Source: Agreia sp. VKM Ac-1783 (lineage in GTDB: Bacteria; Actinomycetota; Actinomycetes; Actinomycetales; Microbacteriaceae). From it: DNA of 64,000 nt. Positions 7,989 through 18,274 of the stretch are shown one piece after another; the stretch's first letter is position 1, and every line of letters begins with the position of its first letter. The notes under the pieces were generated by a model. It worked only from the letters and a program-made list of their open reading frames with translations, was not told the DNA's origin and did not search any database. Both the position numbers and the translations under genes were made by a program. Location: NCBI RefSeq assembly GCF_900177765.1, contig NZ_FXWI01000004.1:186001-250000 (forward strand). Reading direction: 5' to 3'.

Positions 7989-8210
7989 ACAGCAGCCACC
8001 GACACTGGGTCCAGGAGGGCATTCGATACTTGATCAGGGAATATCGCTGTGGATAACTCCCTAAATGGGGCGCCCTGTGGAGGAGTAGACGACGCCGATG
8101 AGCGAGTCCGAGGTCGCACGAGGCCGCCGCTCGATTTGACCGAGCACGGCTCGGCACATGCGCCCCACGCAGACCAGCAGCGACACTGGTTACAAGGGGA
8201 GATAGGCACC
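7989..8210 (+). promoter_or_regulatory. Leader region of the DUF4011 helicase gene: candidate promoter and dyad
   Basis: A 222-bp divergent gap. A possible promoter is TTGATC at 8030-8035, a 17-bp spacer and ATAACT at 8053-8058. A short dyad CCGAGC-ACG-GCTCGG lies at 8140-8154. Both are weak single-sequence calls. Confidence 0.3.
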
Positions 8211-11200
8211 ATGACCAACAACACCGGCGAGCCAGTCAGGCGCGCGAGACACGCGGCACCGATCGTCGACGGCACTGAACCCGTGCGCGACGCCCCCATC
8301 GAAGACGCCCCCCTCGAAGACGCTCCAGCCCAAGACACTCCCCCAGCCGACGCCCCCGTCGACCCCGACGCCCCCGTCGACCCCGACGCCCCCGTCGACC
8401 TCGTCGACCCCGAAGACGCCGTCGTGCTCAGCCGCCTCGAGCGCAACGACGACTCCCCCGCACGGGTGCGCAACTGGAAGCGCGACCTGCTCGACCTCAC
8501 CCTGCGCAATCCGCTGCTCAACATGCCGCACTCGCAGAAGGTGCTCGACCTCGTCGTGCCGCCGGGCCTGCTTCCATCGATCGACGACGCCGTGCACGCG
8601 GGCCGCAAGCTGCGCCTCTCGAGCGGGCTCGACGCATCCGGCCGCAAGCGGGTCGACGGAATCGACTCGCACACGCCGCTCGCGCACGACGAACTGAGCG
8701 CCGTCTTCCGCACCTCGCGCACCCTCTTTTCGCAACTCGACGACGACAAGCACCGCAAGCGGTTGCGGGCCATGAAACGCGAGGCCGAGTCGCTCGAGCA
8801 GGAGACAGGCAGCAATTACCTGTACCTCACGCTCGGCACGCTGATTCACACACGACCGGATGGGCGCGAGGCCCGCGCTCCCCTGTTCCTGATGCCGGTG
8901 CGGCTCACCGGCGGGCTCTCGTTCACCCCGTACTTCCTCGCCGCTGAAGGCGACGACCTGGCGACGCCGAACCTGTGTCTGCTGCAGTGGTTCGAGACCA
9001 CGCAGGGGCTCGACCTCTCCGAGCTGCGCGAGCCGGCGATCGACGACTCAGGGATCGCGATCGAGGCGGTGTTCGACGGCATCCGCCGCCAGCTCGCCGA
9101 AGCCGAGCTGCCCTACCGACTCGAGGAGTCGGTGAGCCTGGCCATCCTGCGCTTCTCGACCTTTCAAATCTGGAAGGACCTCGAGCTCAACTGGCGCTCT
9201 CTTCTCTCTAACCCCGTGGTCAGGCACCTGGTCGAGCGGCCAGGAGAGACCTTCGTCGAGCCCGCCGGCAATGCCCGCCCACAGATCGACGAGGCCGCTC
9301 TGAGACTGCCGATCGCGGCCGACGGCTCGCAGATGGCCGCCGTCGTGCGCGCCACGAGCGGCGAGTCCTTCGTTCTCGAAGGCCCTCCGGGCACGGGCAA
9401 GTCGCAGACCATCACGAACCTCATCGCCCACGCGCTCACCGAGGGCAAGACCGTGCTCTTCGTGGCCGAGAAGCAGGCCGCCCTCGAGGTCGTGAAGAGG
9501 CGGCTCGACGCCATCGGCCTCGGCACGTTCAGCCTCGAACTGCACGGCGCGAAGCAGTCGATGAACACCATCCGCGAGCAGCTGCGCGAGTCATTGCGCC
9601 TGCGTGTGCCGACAGATCCGCACGCCTGGGCACTGGCCGACACCCGATTGCGTTCGGCGATCGCCGAGCTCGACCGGCATCCGGCGCGGGTGCACTCGCC
9701 CAACGCTCTGGGCTACACCGTCTGGTCTGCCTACGACGCGCTGGCGACGCTCGGCGAGGGGTCGACCGCGGCCGTTCCCGCCAGCTGGCTCACGACGACC
9801 CCCGCCGAGAGCCCCACGATTCTCACCCGCGACTTCCGCGATGCCGCGCAGCGCTTCGGGCTGCGCGCGGGCCACCCGTGGCTCATTGCCGGCGCCACCG
9901 ATCCGGCGCAGTTGCAGGTGGCACCGGTCACCGAGTCCCTGCGCGATCTCGCCGCCGTGCGCCCCCGCCTCGACGAGCTCTCGCCCGAGGCGCGCCTCGC
10001 CCTCGGCGACCTGCGTCCGGCGACCGAGCTGCCCGTCGCATCCCGCCTGCTCGAGGCCCGGTCACGCGGCCTTCTGCCCGCGACCGATGCGCTCGCGACC
10101 ATCGACCGATCGAGCTGGCGCGAGGCATCCGATGCCCTACGGACCGGTCTCGTCGACTACCTCGAGCGTCACGCCGCCGTGCTCGCGAACGCGTCGCCGG
10201 CGGCGATCGAGACCCCCAAGCTCGACGAGTGGGCCGAGCGATCGGCCGCCCTCGACGCCGCCTGGTTCATGCCCGAGCTGCGTCGCCGCTCGATCCGCGC
10301 AGGTCTGCGGCCGCTGCTTCGCGCCGGATTCGAGCCGAGCGGCAAGGCGGTCACGCCGCTGCTCGTCGGGCTCCAGGCCGCGCGATCGGATGCGCAGGAG
10401 CTACAGCGTCAGGCCGCCGCTCTGGCGGGTCTCGTCCTTCCCGCCGGCTGGCAGCCCTACGCACCCGACGCGAAGAACGTGCTCGACACGGCCGTGCGCA
10501 CCTCACTCGGATCGGTCTGGCTGGCCAAGCGCACCCCGCGCGCCTGGGGCTGGATCTCGAACGCACGCGACGCCGGCGAGGCCGACACCGCGGTGCGCGA
10601 CGGCGCCATCGTGCGCGACATCGACGCCAGCTGGAACCGCTGGCTCGCCGCTATCGGAGCCACGGGACTCACGGTTCGGCAGTGGGCCCACGGCCGCGAT
10701 TGGGTCTCTGCGTGGGCGACAGACGAGGTCGCCTGGTTGATCGATGTGCGCGCGACAGGGCTGCTTCAGCTGCAGCGCTTCACCGAGACGCGGCGCCAGC
10801 TCGAGCATCTGCGCGAACTGGGCCTCGCGGGTTTCAGCACGCAGTTGGCGACGGGCCAGATCGAAGCGGCCGACGCATCCGAGGCCCTTTTGCGGGGACT
10901 CGCCTCCGCGTCGCTCGCCGAGCGACTGGCGGCGACACAGCTCGACAGCTTCGACGGCGATGCTCAAGACCGGCACGTCTCCGCCTACCGAGACCAGGGT
11001 GCACTGGTGCGAGAGCAGCTGCGCAGCGAACTCGCCTCCGAACTGCTCGCCGCGCGCCCTTTCGACGCTGACGAGCTGCGCGGCGAAGTGGCGGAACTCG
11101 CTCGCCAGATCGAGCGCAAGCGCGGTGGGCTCGCCTTCCGCGAGGTGGCCCGACGCTACCCGCGAGCGCTCACATCGATCGTGCCCGTGTTCCTCATGAG

Positions 11201-13217
11201 CCCCGGATCGGTAGCGCACTTCCTCGACCCCGACAGCATCGAATTCGACCTCGTGATCTTCGACGAGGCGTCGCAGATCAGGGTGCCGCAGGCCATCGGC
11301 GCGATGGGCCGGGGCAAGGCCGTGATCGTGGTCGGCGACTCGAAGCAGATGCCGCCCACGAGCATCATGCAGGTGGATGCGACGGGTCCCGACACGCCCG
11401 CGCCCGACCGCGATGCGCCGCTCGTCGTCGAAGACCTCGAGTCGATCCTCACCGAATCGGTGGAGTCCGGGCTGCCGCAGCTCTGGCTCAACTGGCACTA
11501 TCGCAGTCAAGACGAGAGCCTTATCGCGTTCTCGAACGCCGCCTACTACGGCAACAAACTCGTGAGCCTCCCGTCGCCGAGCAGCGCTGGAAAGGGCGCC
11601 GCGGCAGCGGGCGCCGCGACCGGTTCGAGCAGCGGCTCGGCCAGCACCGGCCTCAGCTGGCGCCGTGTCGACGGCACCTTCGACCGTGGACGCACTCGCA
11701 CGAACGAGGTCGAGGCGCAGGCCATCGTCGACGAGATCGTGTCGCGACTGCGCGCTCCCGCCACGATGCGCGAGTCGATCGGAGTGGTCTGCTTCAACGT
11801 TCAGCAGCGCGACCTGATCCTCGACAAGCTCGAAGACAGCACCGATCCGGTCATTCAGAAGGCTCTGCTCGCGGCCCCCGGCTCCGAGCTCTTCGTGAAG
11901 AACCTCGAGAACGTGCAGGGCGACGAGCGCGACACGATCCTGTTCTCGTTGGCCTTCTCCAAAGACCCCGACACGGGCACGCTGCCACTGAACTTCGGGC
12001 CGCTCAATCTGCCGGGCGGCGAGCGCCGACTCAACGTGGCCGTCACGCGCGCCAAGCGCCAGGTCGTGCTGTTCAGCTCGTTCGACGCCGAAGACATCCA
12101 GCTCACCCGCTCGCGCGCTCAGGGCATCGCCGATCTCAAGGCGTATCTGAACTTCGCCGCGACCCGCAGCGTGAACGCGCTTCCCGGCGGTCGCCGCCGC
12201 GGTGCGCAGGATGCGGTCACGGGCAATCGTGGACGGTTCGTCGACGAGATCGCCGCTGCCCTGCGCGACCGCGGTCTCGAGGTAGAGACCGGGCTCGGCC
12301 TCTCGACATTCACCGTCGACCTCGCGGTGCGTCGACCAGGCCAGGCATCGTGGGCCGTTGCGGTGATGGTCGACGGACCCGGCTGGGCCTCGCGGGCCAC
12401 GGTCAGCGACCGCGATGGCGCGCCGAATCTGCTCGTCGACGTGATGTCGTGGCCGGCCGTGATCCGCGCCTGGCTGCCCGCGTGGATCAGGGACCGCAGC
12501 GCCCTCATCGCCCGCATCGTCGTCGCGGTCGATCACCCGGCGAGTGCGCGACTGCCCGATGCGGATGCGGCACAGGCCGTGCGCGACGCCGGCAAGGCGG
12601 CCGATCGGGCGGCTGCAGACGCGGCGGCCGAGAAGGCGTTCCCCACCGCGGTCTCGACCTCGACGCTCGCCCGCGAACTGCCCGTGTTCGAGCCGGCAGA
12701 CGACAGCGCGACTCACCCCCAGTCCGCCCTCGACAACCTGGAGTCCGTGCCCGTCATCCGGTCGATGGCGGCGGACATCCTCGAGGCCGAGGGGCCGATC
12801 CCTCTCGACCGCCTGGTCGGCACGATCGCCCGCCGCTTCGACTACAGCCGGGTCGGCGATGCCAAACGGGCCCTGCTGCAGAACATCGTGCGTGAGGCGT
12901 TCACGGTGGCATCCGACGACTTCGTGTGGCCAGCGAGCCTCGACGCGTCGAGCTGGCGCGGGGTGCGGCGCACCTCATCTAGTGCCGTTCGGCCGGTCAC
13001 CGACGTGAGCCCGCAGGAGATCGCGAACGCGATCGAACTGCTGCTCGCCGAGTCGCTCTCAATCGACTCAGACGAGCTGCTGCGTGAGACAGCATCGGTG
13101 CTGGGCTACTCGAGGCTCACCGAGCAGACGCGCACCTGGATCGAGCGCGGCCTCGCTCTCGCCCTCTCAGAGAACCGAGTGGGGCGCGAGGGCACGAGGC
13201 TCGTTCGCCCGCACTAG
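8211..13217 (+). CDS. DUF4011 / SF1 helicase / Vsr-like nuclease / DUF3320 multidomain protein
   Basis: 1668 residues from ATG 8211, which has a good ribosome site (AGGGGAG region) about 9 nt upstream; the open frame begins earlier but lacks one. Order: acidic Asp/Pro/Ala linker with repeats (about 20-70), DUF4011 start (WKRDLLDLTLRNPLLN, about 88-103), Walker A GPPGTGKSQT (391-400), long helical insert, Walker B VIFDEASQI (about 1015-1023), VVGDSKQMPP and NWHYRSQDE, C-terminal helicase motif RLNVAVTRAKR (about 1273-1283), a restriction-endonuclease-like segment (about 1340-1450), and a DUF3320-like domain (about 1510-1580). It is a putative ATP-driven DNA/RNA translocase with a nuclease. Proteins of this architecture have been linked to phage defence in some bacteria; that role here is inference. 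Confidence 0.85.
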   Translation: MTNNTGEPVRRARHAAPIVDGTEPVRDAPIEDAPLEDAPAQDTPPADAPVDPDAPVDPDAPVDLVDPEDAVVLSRLERNDDSPARVRNWKRDLLDLTLRNPLLNMPHSQKVLDLVVPPGLLPSIDDAVHAGRKLRLSSGLDASGRKRVDGIDSHTPLAHDELSAVFRTSRTLFSQLDDDKHRKRLRAMKREAESLEQETGSNYLYLTLGTLIHTRPDGREARAPLFLMPVRLTGGLSFTPYFLAAEGDDLATPNLCLLQWFETTQGLDLSELREPAIDDSGIAIEAVFDGIRRQLAEAELPYRLEESVSLAILRFSTFQIWKDLELNWRSLLSNPVVRHLVERPGETFVEPAGNARPQIDEAALRLPIAADGSQMAAVVRATSGESFVLEGPPGTGKSQTITNLIAHALTEGKTVLFVAEKQAALEVVKRRLDAIGLGTFSLELHGAKQSMNTIREQLRESLRLRVPTDPHAWALADTRLRSAIAELDRHPARVHSPNALGYTVWSAYDALATLGEGSTAAVPASWLTTTPAESPTILTRDFRDAAQRFGLRAGHPWLIAGATDPAQLQVAPVTESLRDLAAVRPRLDELSPEARLALGDLRPATELPVASRLLEARSRGLLPATDALATIDRSSWREASDALRTGLVDYLERHAAVLANASPAAIETPKLDEWAERSAALDAAWFMPELRRRSIRAGLRPLLRAGFEPSGKAVTPLLVGLQAARSDAQELQRQAAALAGLVLPAGWQPYAPDAKNVLDTAVRTSLGSVWLAKRTPRAWGWISNARDAGEADTAVRDGAIVRDIDASWNRWLAAIGATGLTVRQWAHGRDWVSAWATDEVAWLIDVRATGLLQLQRFTETRRQLEHLRELGLAGFSTQLATGQIEAADASEALLRGLASASLAERLAATQLDSFDGDAQDRHVSAYRDQGALVREQLRSELASELLAARPFDADELRGEVAELARQIERKRGGLAFREVARRYPRALTSIVPVFLMSPGSVAHFLDPDSIEFDLVIFDEASQIRVPQAIGAMGRGKAVIVVGDSKQMPPTSIMQVDATGPDTPAPDRDAPLVVEDLESILTESVESGLPQLWLNWHYRSQDESLIAFSNAAYYGNKLVSLPSPSSAGKGAAAAGAATGSSSGSASTGLSWRRVDGTFDRGRTRTNEVEAQAIVDEIVSRLRAPATMRESIGVVCFNVQQRDLILDKLEDSTDPVIQKALLAAPGSELFVKNLENVQGDERDTILFSLAFSKDPDTGTLPLNFGPLNLPGGERRLNVAVTRAKRQVVLFSSFDAEDIQLTRSRAQGIADLKAYLNFAATRSVNALPGGRRRGAQDAVTGNRGRFVDEIAAALRDRGLEVETGLGLSTFTVDLAVRRPGQASWAVAVMVDGPGWASRATVSDRDGAPNLLVDVMSWPAVIRAWLPAWIRDRSALIARIVVAVDHPASARLPDADAAQAVRDAGKAADRAAADAAAEKAFPTAVSTSTLARELPVFEPADDSATHPQSALDNLESVPVIRSMAADILEAEGPIPLDRLVGTIARRFDYSRVGDAKRALLQNIVREAFTVASDDFVWPASLDASSWRGVRRTSSSAVRPVTDVSPQEIANAIELLLAESLSIDSDELLRETASVLGYSRLTEQTRTWIERGLALALSENRVGREGTRLVRPH

Positions 13218-13234
13218 CGCCTGCTTCGCGGGCG

Positions 13235-14560
13235 TCATTCTGCGCCAAGTCGCGCGCCGCGTGAGCGCACCTCGCGCAGCACGAACCCCGCCACGACCAC
13301 GAGGACGCCCGTCACCACGGCGGGGAGCGGCAGTGTGACCACGAGCACCGCGCAGCCGAGGGCGCCCAGCACGCTCACCGCACGCGGATAACGCCGATAT
13401 GCTCTGGCCTGCCGAAGCGCCGCCAGGTTCGCGACGAAGTAGTACAGCAGCACGCCGAACGACGAGAACCCGATCACTCCGCGAAGATCGGCGACAAGCA
13501 CGAGCACGACGACCACCGCACCCACCACGAGCTCCGCTCGGTAGGGCGTGTTGTAGCGCGGATGCACTGCGCTGAACCAGCGCGGCAGATCGCCCTCGCG
13601 CGCCATGGCGAAGGCTGTTCGGCCGATGCCGGCGATCAGCGCCAGCATCGCGCCGAGCGAAGCGAGAGCGGCCCCGATACGCACCAACGGCGCGGCCCAT
13701 GCCCATCCATTGGTCGTCACGACATCGACGAGCGGGTTGTCGGTCGCCGCCAGACCGGATGCGCCGAGCGCCCCGAGCGCGGTCACACCGATCGCGGCAT
13801 AGATCACCACCACGACCGCGAAGGCGATGCCGATGGCGCGTGGGATGTTCTTTGCCGGATCGCGCACCTCTTCGCCGAGGGTGGCGATGCGCGCGTACCC
13901 CGCGAAGGCGAAGAACAGCAGACCCGCCGACTGCAACACGGCGAGTGGCCCGCCGAGCCCGCTTCCTGCCTCGGCTTGCGCAGGGACTGTGCCCGAAAGC
14001 CTCCATTCCCCGCCCCCGCTGAACCACGAGCGGAGGTACTCGGGCACAACCGCCCAGCTCCCGTTCAGCAGGCCGGATGCGACGACCACCACGAGCAGAG
14101 CCAGCACCGGAATCACGATCACCTTCGTGAGCAGCGCGGTACGGGTGATGCCGAACAGGTTCACCGTGACGAGAACGACCACCACGGCGATCGCCACGGG
14201 GCGGGCCCACTGCGAGGGCACGGCGTAAGCCGCGAAGACCATCGCCATGGCCGCCGAGCTGGCGGTCTTGCCGATGAGAAAGCTCCAGCCGGCGGCGAAG
14301 CCCCACCGCGGTCCGAGCTTCTCGCGGCCATACACATAGGTACCCCCGGCCGACGGATACTGCGCGGCCAGCTGCGCCGACGACGACGCATTGCAGAACG
14401 CGACGATGGCCGCGACGACGAGACCCACGAGCAGGCCGGCGCCGGCGATGTGGGCGGCGGGCTGGAAGGCAGCGAAGACTCCGGCGCCGATCATCGACCC
14501 GAGCCCGATGAAGACAGCGTCGCCGAGGCTGAGCCGGCGCTCGAGACGAGATGAAGTCAC
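13235..14560 (-). CDS. APC family amino acid permease
   Basis: 441 residues, GTG start, strongly hydrophobic with about 12 membrane segments. The N-terminal LSLGDAVFIGLGSMIGAGVF is the classic glycine-rich TM1 substrate/ion site of APC-superfamily transporters. The AxYPSAGGTYVYGREKLG segment after TM2 also fits the family. It should import an amino acid or amine by proton symport or exchange. It lies downstream of putA on the same strand after about 150 bp with a possible terminator, so a role in amino-acid use alongside proline degradation is plausible but not shown. It ends 18 bp from the convergent helicase gene. Confidence 0.9.
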   Translation of the reverse strand: MTSSRLERRLSLGDAVFIGLGSMIGAGVFAAFQPAAHIAGAGLLVGLVVAAIVAFCNASSSAQLAAQYPSAGGTYVYGREKLGPRWGFAAGWSFLIGKTASSAAMAMVFAAYAVPSQWARPVAIAVVVVLVTVNLFGITRTALLTKVIVIPVLALLVVVVASGLLNGSWAVVPEYLRSWFSGGGEWRLSGTVPAQAEAGSGLGGPLAVLQSAGLLFFAFAGYARIATLGEEVRDPAKNIPRAIGIAFAVVVVIYAAIGVTALGALGASGLAATDNPLVDVVTTNGWAWAAPLVRIGAALASLGAMLALIAGIGRTAFAMAREGDLPRWFSAVHPRYNTPYRAELVVGAVVVVLVLVADLRGVIGFSSFGVLLYYFVANLAALRQARAYRRYPRAVSVLGALGCAVLVVTLPLPAVVTGVLVVVAGFVLREVRSRGARLGAE

Positions 14561-14673
14561 CCTGGAACGCTAGGGCACCGAGGTGAACACCGGGTATCGC
14601 GGCAGCGTGATGCCACTTCGGGCGAACGCAATCGTCACCTCAGCGGCGCCGGAGCACCCGAACCGTCACCTCA

Positions 14674-14696
14674 GTCCGACGCTGGCCGGCGCGGAC
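14674..14696 (-). terminator. Hairpin after putA, possible terminator
   Basis: GTCCGACGC (14674-14682) pairs with GCGCGGAC (14689-14696), eight base pairs with one bulged A and a 6-nt loop, starting 14 nt beyond the putA stop. There is no T-run. The rest of the 150-bp gap up to the APC gene shows nothing coding. Confidence 0.4.
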
Positions 14697-14709
14697 GCGC
14701 TGCGCGCAG

Positions 14710-17700
14710 CTAGAGCAGTCCGTCGGTGAGCGCGCTCGGGTTGCCGAAGCGGTGGTTCGTGATCGACACCGCCTGCTCCCGCAGGAACGGCAGCAGTTCG
14801 ATGCGGCCGGCGCGCGTGACCTCGCCCGCGTACACCGCGACATCCGGTTCGTCGCCCAGGGCGTCGGCGAGCTGCGTGGCCGAGCCACCGATGAGCCGGA
14901 TGCGCGGGGTCTCGACCCCTTCCGCGGCGACGCGCGCGAGCCACGCCTCATCGGTCTCGATGACCACGCGCACGGCCCACTCCTTGAGCAGGGCACGCAT
15001 CGGGCGCGGGAGCTTGTGCGCCGACGACAGCGTGACCTTCGACCGGGCGAGCGTCGCCGCCGAGAGCACGCGGAGCAGTTCGTGCCGCTCTGCGTCTTCG
15101 GAGAGCCGTACCGTGACGGGAACCGGGCGGTAGCGCAGCACATTGCGTTCGACCCCGAGCCCCGACCGGTCGACGGGCGCGAACGAGTCCGACCAGGCGA
15201 CCGCGTCGCTCTTGGCTCCGCGTCGGGCGATGTCGAAATGGTTCCAGTCGAGGCCGGCCTGTGCCGAGTCGAGAAGCGCCCCGACACGACCGTCGAGTCC
15301 CGCGTTACTGAGGCCCTGACTCGGCTCGCCCTGCTCCGTCGTCCACGAACCCAGATGCACCAGGTAGTTCGGGCCTCCGGCCTTCGCGCCCGCACCCACG
15401 GCGGACCGCTTCCAGCCTCCGAACGGCTGGCGCTGCACGATGGCACCCGTGATGCCGCGGTTCACGTAGAGGTTGCCCGCCTCGATGGTGGCGAGCCACT
15501 GCTCGATTTCGGCCGCGTCGAGCGAGTGCAGCCCCGCCGTCAGCCCGTAGTCTGTGCCGTTCTGGAACTCGACGGCCTGCTCGAGCGTCGACGCGTGCAT
15601 GATGCCGAGAACCGGTCCGAAGTACTCGGTGGTGTGGAACGGCGAGCTCGGCAGCACGCCCTCGCGCACTCCCGGGGTCCAGAGTCGCCCGTCTGAACTG
15701 CGCCGCAGCGGCTCGACCAGCCATTTCTCGCCCGGGCCAAGTGTGGTCAGCGCGTCGAGCAGCTTTCCCTGGGCGGGCTCGATCAGCGGGCCCATCTCGG
15801 TGAGCGGGTCGGATGCGTAGCCGACCCGCAGTGACGACACCGCATCCACGAGCTGGCGATGAAAACGCTCGGACCGCGCGACCGAACCGACGAGAATCAC
15901 GAGCGATGCCGCCGAGCACTTCTGGCCTGCATGGCCGAAAGCGCTCTTCACGATGTCGGCCACGGCGAGGTCGAGGTCTGCTGCGGGGGTCACGACGATG
16001 GCGTTCTTGCCGCTCGTCTCGGCGAGAAGGGGCAGGTCGCGCCGCCACGAGCGGAACAGCTTCGCCGTCTCGTATGCGCCGGTGAGGATGACGCGGTCGA
16101 CGCTCTCGTGAGCAACGAGCTGCCGAGACAGGTCACCCTCCTCGATGTCGACGAGCGCGAGAAGATCGCGAGGGATGCCGGACTCCCACAGGGCCTCGAG
16201 CAGCACAGCGGCCGAGCGTCGCGCCTGAGGTGCGGGCTTGATGATCACACCGCTGCCCGCAGCAAGGGCGGAGAGCACGGAGCCCGCCGGAATGGCGACG
16301 GGGAAGTTCCATGGGGGCGTCACGACAGTGAGTGCCGACGGTACGAACACGGCGCCATCGACGCGGTCGAGCTCCTCGGCGCGCGAGGCGTAGTAGTTGG
16401 CGAAGTCGATCGCTTCGCTCACCTCGGGGTCTCCCTCGGCGATGGTCTTGCCCGTCTCCGTGGCCATGACCTCGATGAGCCGGTCTCGGTTTGCCTCGAG
16501 CGCCAGCGCGGCGCGGCGCAGGACCGCGGCGCGCTCGGCGCCCGTCTCCCTGCCCCAGCGCGTTCCCGCGTCGCGCGCCGAGTGGATGATGCCTTCCAGA
16601 ACTGCAGGTTCGGTCACTCGGGCTGCGTCGATGGTGTCGACGCCGATGCGGTTGCTCGGCCCGACGAGACTCAGGATGCGTCGGCCCCAGTTGCGATTCG
16701 CGGCCAGCGAGGGGTCGGTGTCGGGCGTGTTCTCGAACTCGGAGGCGCGGGCGAGCTCGGAGAGGTCGCCGCGATCCTGGGTGCGGTTGCGCATCGGCAC
16801 GCCGCCTGAGCTCGTCAGCGGGCCGGGGCCCGCAGCCAGCTCGTCGACCGAGGCCAAAAATCGGTTCTTCTCGCGCTCGAACGCCGCATCGCTGGTCGCG
16901 ATGTCGAACACGCTCGACATGAAGTTCTCGTCGCTCGCGTTCTCTTCGAGCCGACGCACGAGGTAGCTGATCGCCACATCGAACTCTTTGGGATGCACGA
17001 CGGGCGTGTAGAGCAAGAGCTGACCGACCTCACGGCGAACCGCGTCGGCCTGCGCCGTCGCCATGCCGAGCAGCATCTCGAAGTCGATGCTCTCGGTCAC
17101 ACCGCGATTCTTCGCGAGCAGCCACGCGAACGCGATGTCGAACAGGTTGTGCCCGGCGACTCCGACACGCACGGCATCGGTGCGCTCGGGAGTGAGCGCC
17201 CACTCGAGCACGCGCTTGTAGTTGGAATCGGTCTCCTGCTTGGTGTCGTAGGTGGCGAGCGGCCAGCCGTGGACGGCCGCATCGACGTGTTCCATGGCGA
17301 GGTTGGCGCCCTTCACCACGCGCACCTTGATCGGCGCTCCCCCACGTTCGCGACGCGCGGCCGCCCATCTCTGCAGGCGCTGCATCGCGCCCAGCGCATC
17401 CGGCAGATAAGCCTGCAGCACGATGCCGCCGGTGTAGCCGAGCAGCTCCTCGCGATCGAGAATCCGCATGAACACCGCGAGAGTCAGGTCGAGGTCGCGG
17501 TACTCCTCCATATCGAGGTTGATGAACTTGTTCTCGGGAAGAGCGATGCGGTACAGCGGCATCAGGGTCTCGGCGACACGCTCGACCGTCTCGTCGAATG
17601 CCCACATCGAGAGATCGCTGGCGACAGCCGACACCTTGACCGACACGTAGTCGACGTCGGGCCTGGCGAGCAGCTTCTCGGTTCCCTCGAGTCGGCGTCG

Positions 17701-18204
17701 CGCCTCCGACGAGCCCAGCACGGCCTCGCCAAGCAGGTTGAGGTTGAGCCGCGACCCGTCACCGCGCAGCTTCTCGATGGCGGAGCCGAGCTTCGACGGG
17801 GTCGCATCGACCACAAGGTGACCGACCATCTGCCGCAGGACCTTGCGCGCCACGGGCACCACGACGCCCGGGACGACCTCTCCGAAGACCCCGCCCGCTG
17901 CCACGGCTCCGCGCAGATACCAGGGAAGAAAGGCGGGAACCCGACGACCGAGGTTCTGCAGATTCTTGGCGGCCACCGCCGTGTCTTCGGGCCGAGCGAC
18001 ACCGTCGACGAAGCCCACGGTGAAGGCGAGTCCGTCGGGGTCTTCGAGCACCCCGGCCAGACGCTCGGCCGACGGGTCGGGGGCTACGTCTTTCGACTCG
18101 TCGAGCCAGCGGCGCACGAGCGACACGGCCTGCGGCGCGAGGTCGGCGGGCGCGAGGCTCGGATCGGCCTCGAAGTCGGGCGAGTTCGGGTTCGCAGAGG
18201 TCAC
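14710..18204 (-). CDS. putA: Bifunctional proline dehydrogenase / delta-1-pyrroline-5-carboxylate dehydrogenase
   Basis: About 1164 residues from GTG 18204; the frame is open to 18261 but that would leave almost no space for the divergent gene's promoter. It oxidises proline to P5C (FAD) and then to glutamate (NAD+). The N-terminal proline dehydrogenase barrel (about 70-430) contains the flavin and substrate segment around KVRVVKGANLAMEH and the YLPDA.GA.QRL.RW region. The C-terminal aldehyde dehydrogenase (about 500-1000) has the AETSGK glutamate E729 and the catalytic cysteine C763 (GHAGQKCSAAS), 34 residues apart as usual in ALDHs. There is no N-terminal ribbon-helix-helix, so it is not a trifunctional PutA repressor. 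An extra C-terminal tail of about 160 residues follows the ALDH domain. Confidence 0.93.
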   Translation of the reverse strand: MTSANPNSPDFEADPSLAPADLAPQAVSLVRRWLDESKDVAPDPSAERLAGVLEDPDGLAFTVGFVDGVARPEDTAVAAKNLQNLGRRVPAFLPWYLRGAVAAGGVFGEVVPGVVVPVARKVLRQMVGHLVVDATPSKLGSAIEKLRGDGSRLNLNLLGEAVLGSSEARRRLEGTEKLLARPDVDYVSVKVSAVASDLSMWAFDETVERVAETLMPLYRIALPENKFINLDMEEYRDLDLTLAVFMRILDREELLGYTGGIVLQAYLPDALGAMQRLQRWAAARRERGGAPIKVRVVKGANLAMEHVDAAVHGWPLATYDTKQETDSNYKRVLEWALTPERTDAVRVGVAGHNLFDIAFAWLLAKNRGVTESIDFEMLLGMATAQADAVRREVGQLLLYTPVVHPKEFDVAISYLVRRLEENASDENFMSSVFDIATSDAAFEREKNRFLASVDELAAGPGPLTSSGGVPMRNRTQDRGDLSELARASEFENTPDTDPSLAANRNWGRRILSLVGPSNRIGVDTIDAARVTEPAVLEGIIHSARDAGTRWGRETGAERAAVLRRAALALEANRDRLIEVMATETGKTIAEGDPEVSEAIDFANYYASRAEELDRVDGAVFVPSALTVVTPPWNFPVAIPAGSVLSALAAGSGVIIKPAPQARRSAAVLLEALWESGIPRDLLALVDIEEGDLSRQLVAHESVDRVILTGAYETAKLFRSWRRDLPLLAETSGKNAIVVTPAADLDLAVADIVKSAFGHAGQKCSAASLVILVGSVARSERFHRQLVDAVSSLRVGYASDPLTEMGPLIEPAQGKLLDALTTLGPGEKWLVEPLRRSSDGRLWTPGVREGVLPSSPFHTTEYFGPVLGIMHASTLEQAVEFQNGTDYGLTAGLHSLDAAEIEQWLATIEAGNLYVNRGITGAIVQRQPFGGWKRSAVGAGAKAGGPNYLVHLGSWTTEQGEPSQGLSNAGLDGRVGALLDSAQAGLDWNHFDIARRGAKSDAVAWSDSFAPVDRSGLGVERNVLRYRPVPVTVRLSEDAERHELLRVLSAATLARSKVTLSSAHKLPRPMRALLKEWAVRVVIETDEAWLARVAAEGVETPRIRLIGGSATQLADALGDEPDVAVYAGEVTRAGRIELLPFLREQAVSITNHRFGNPSALTDGLL

Positions 18205-18274
18205 TCTTCGAGGATAAGACGTGGGTGCCTCCAACAGCCGGAGGCGGAGCGCAGCCCGCAACTATGCTCGACGC

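Noticed and set aside
10503-12716. 737-codon minus-strand open frame inside the helicase gene
   Set aside because: Composition is Arg/Ala/Gly/Asp-rich without motifs; it is the shadow of the plus-strand helicase.
14640-15446. Ser/Arg-rich minus-strand frame over the end of putA
   Set aside because: It is an out-of-frame shadow of the P5C dehydrogenase domain, without start signal.
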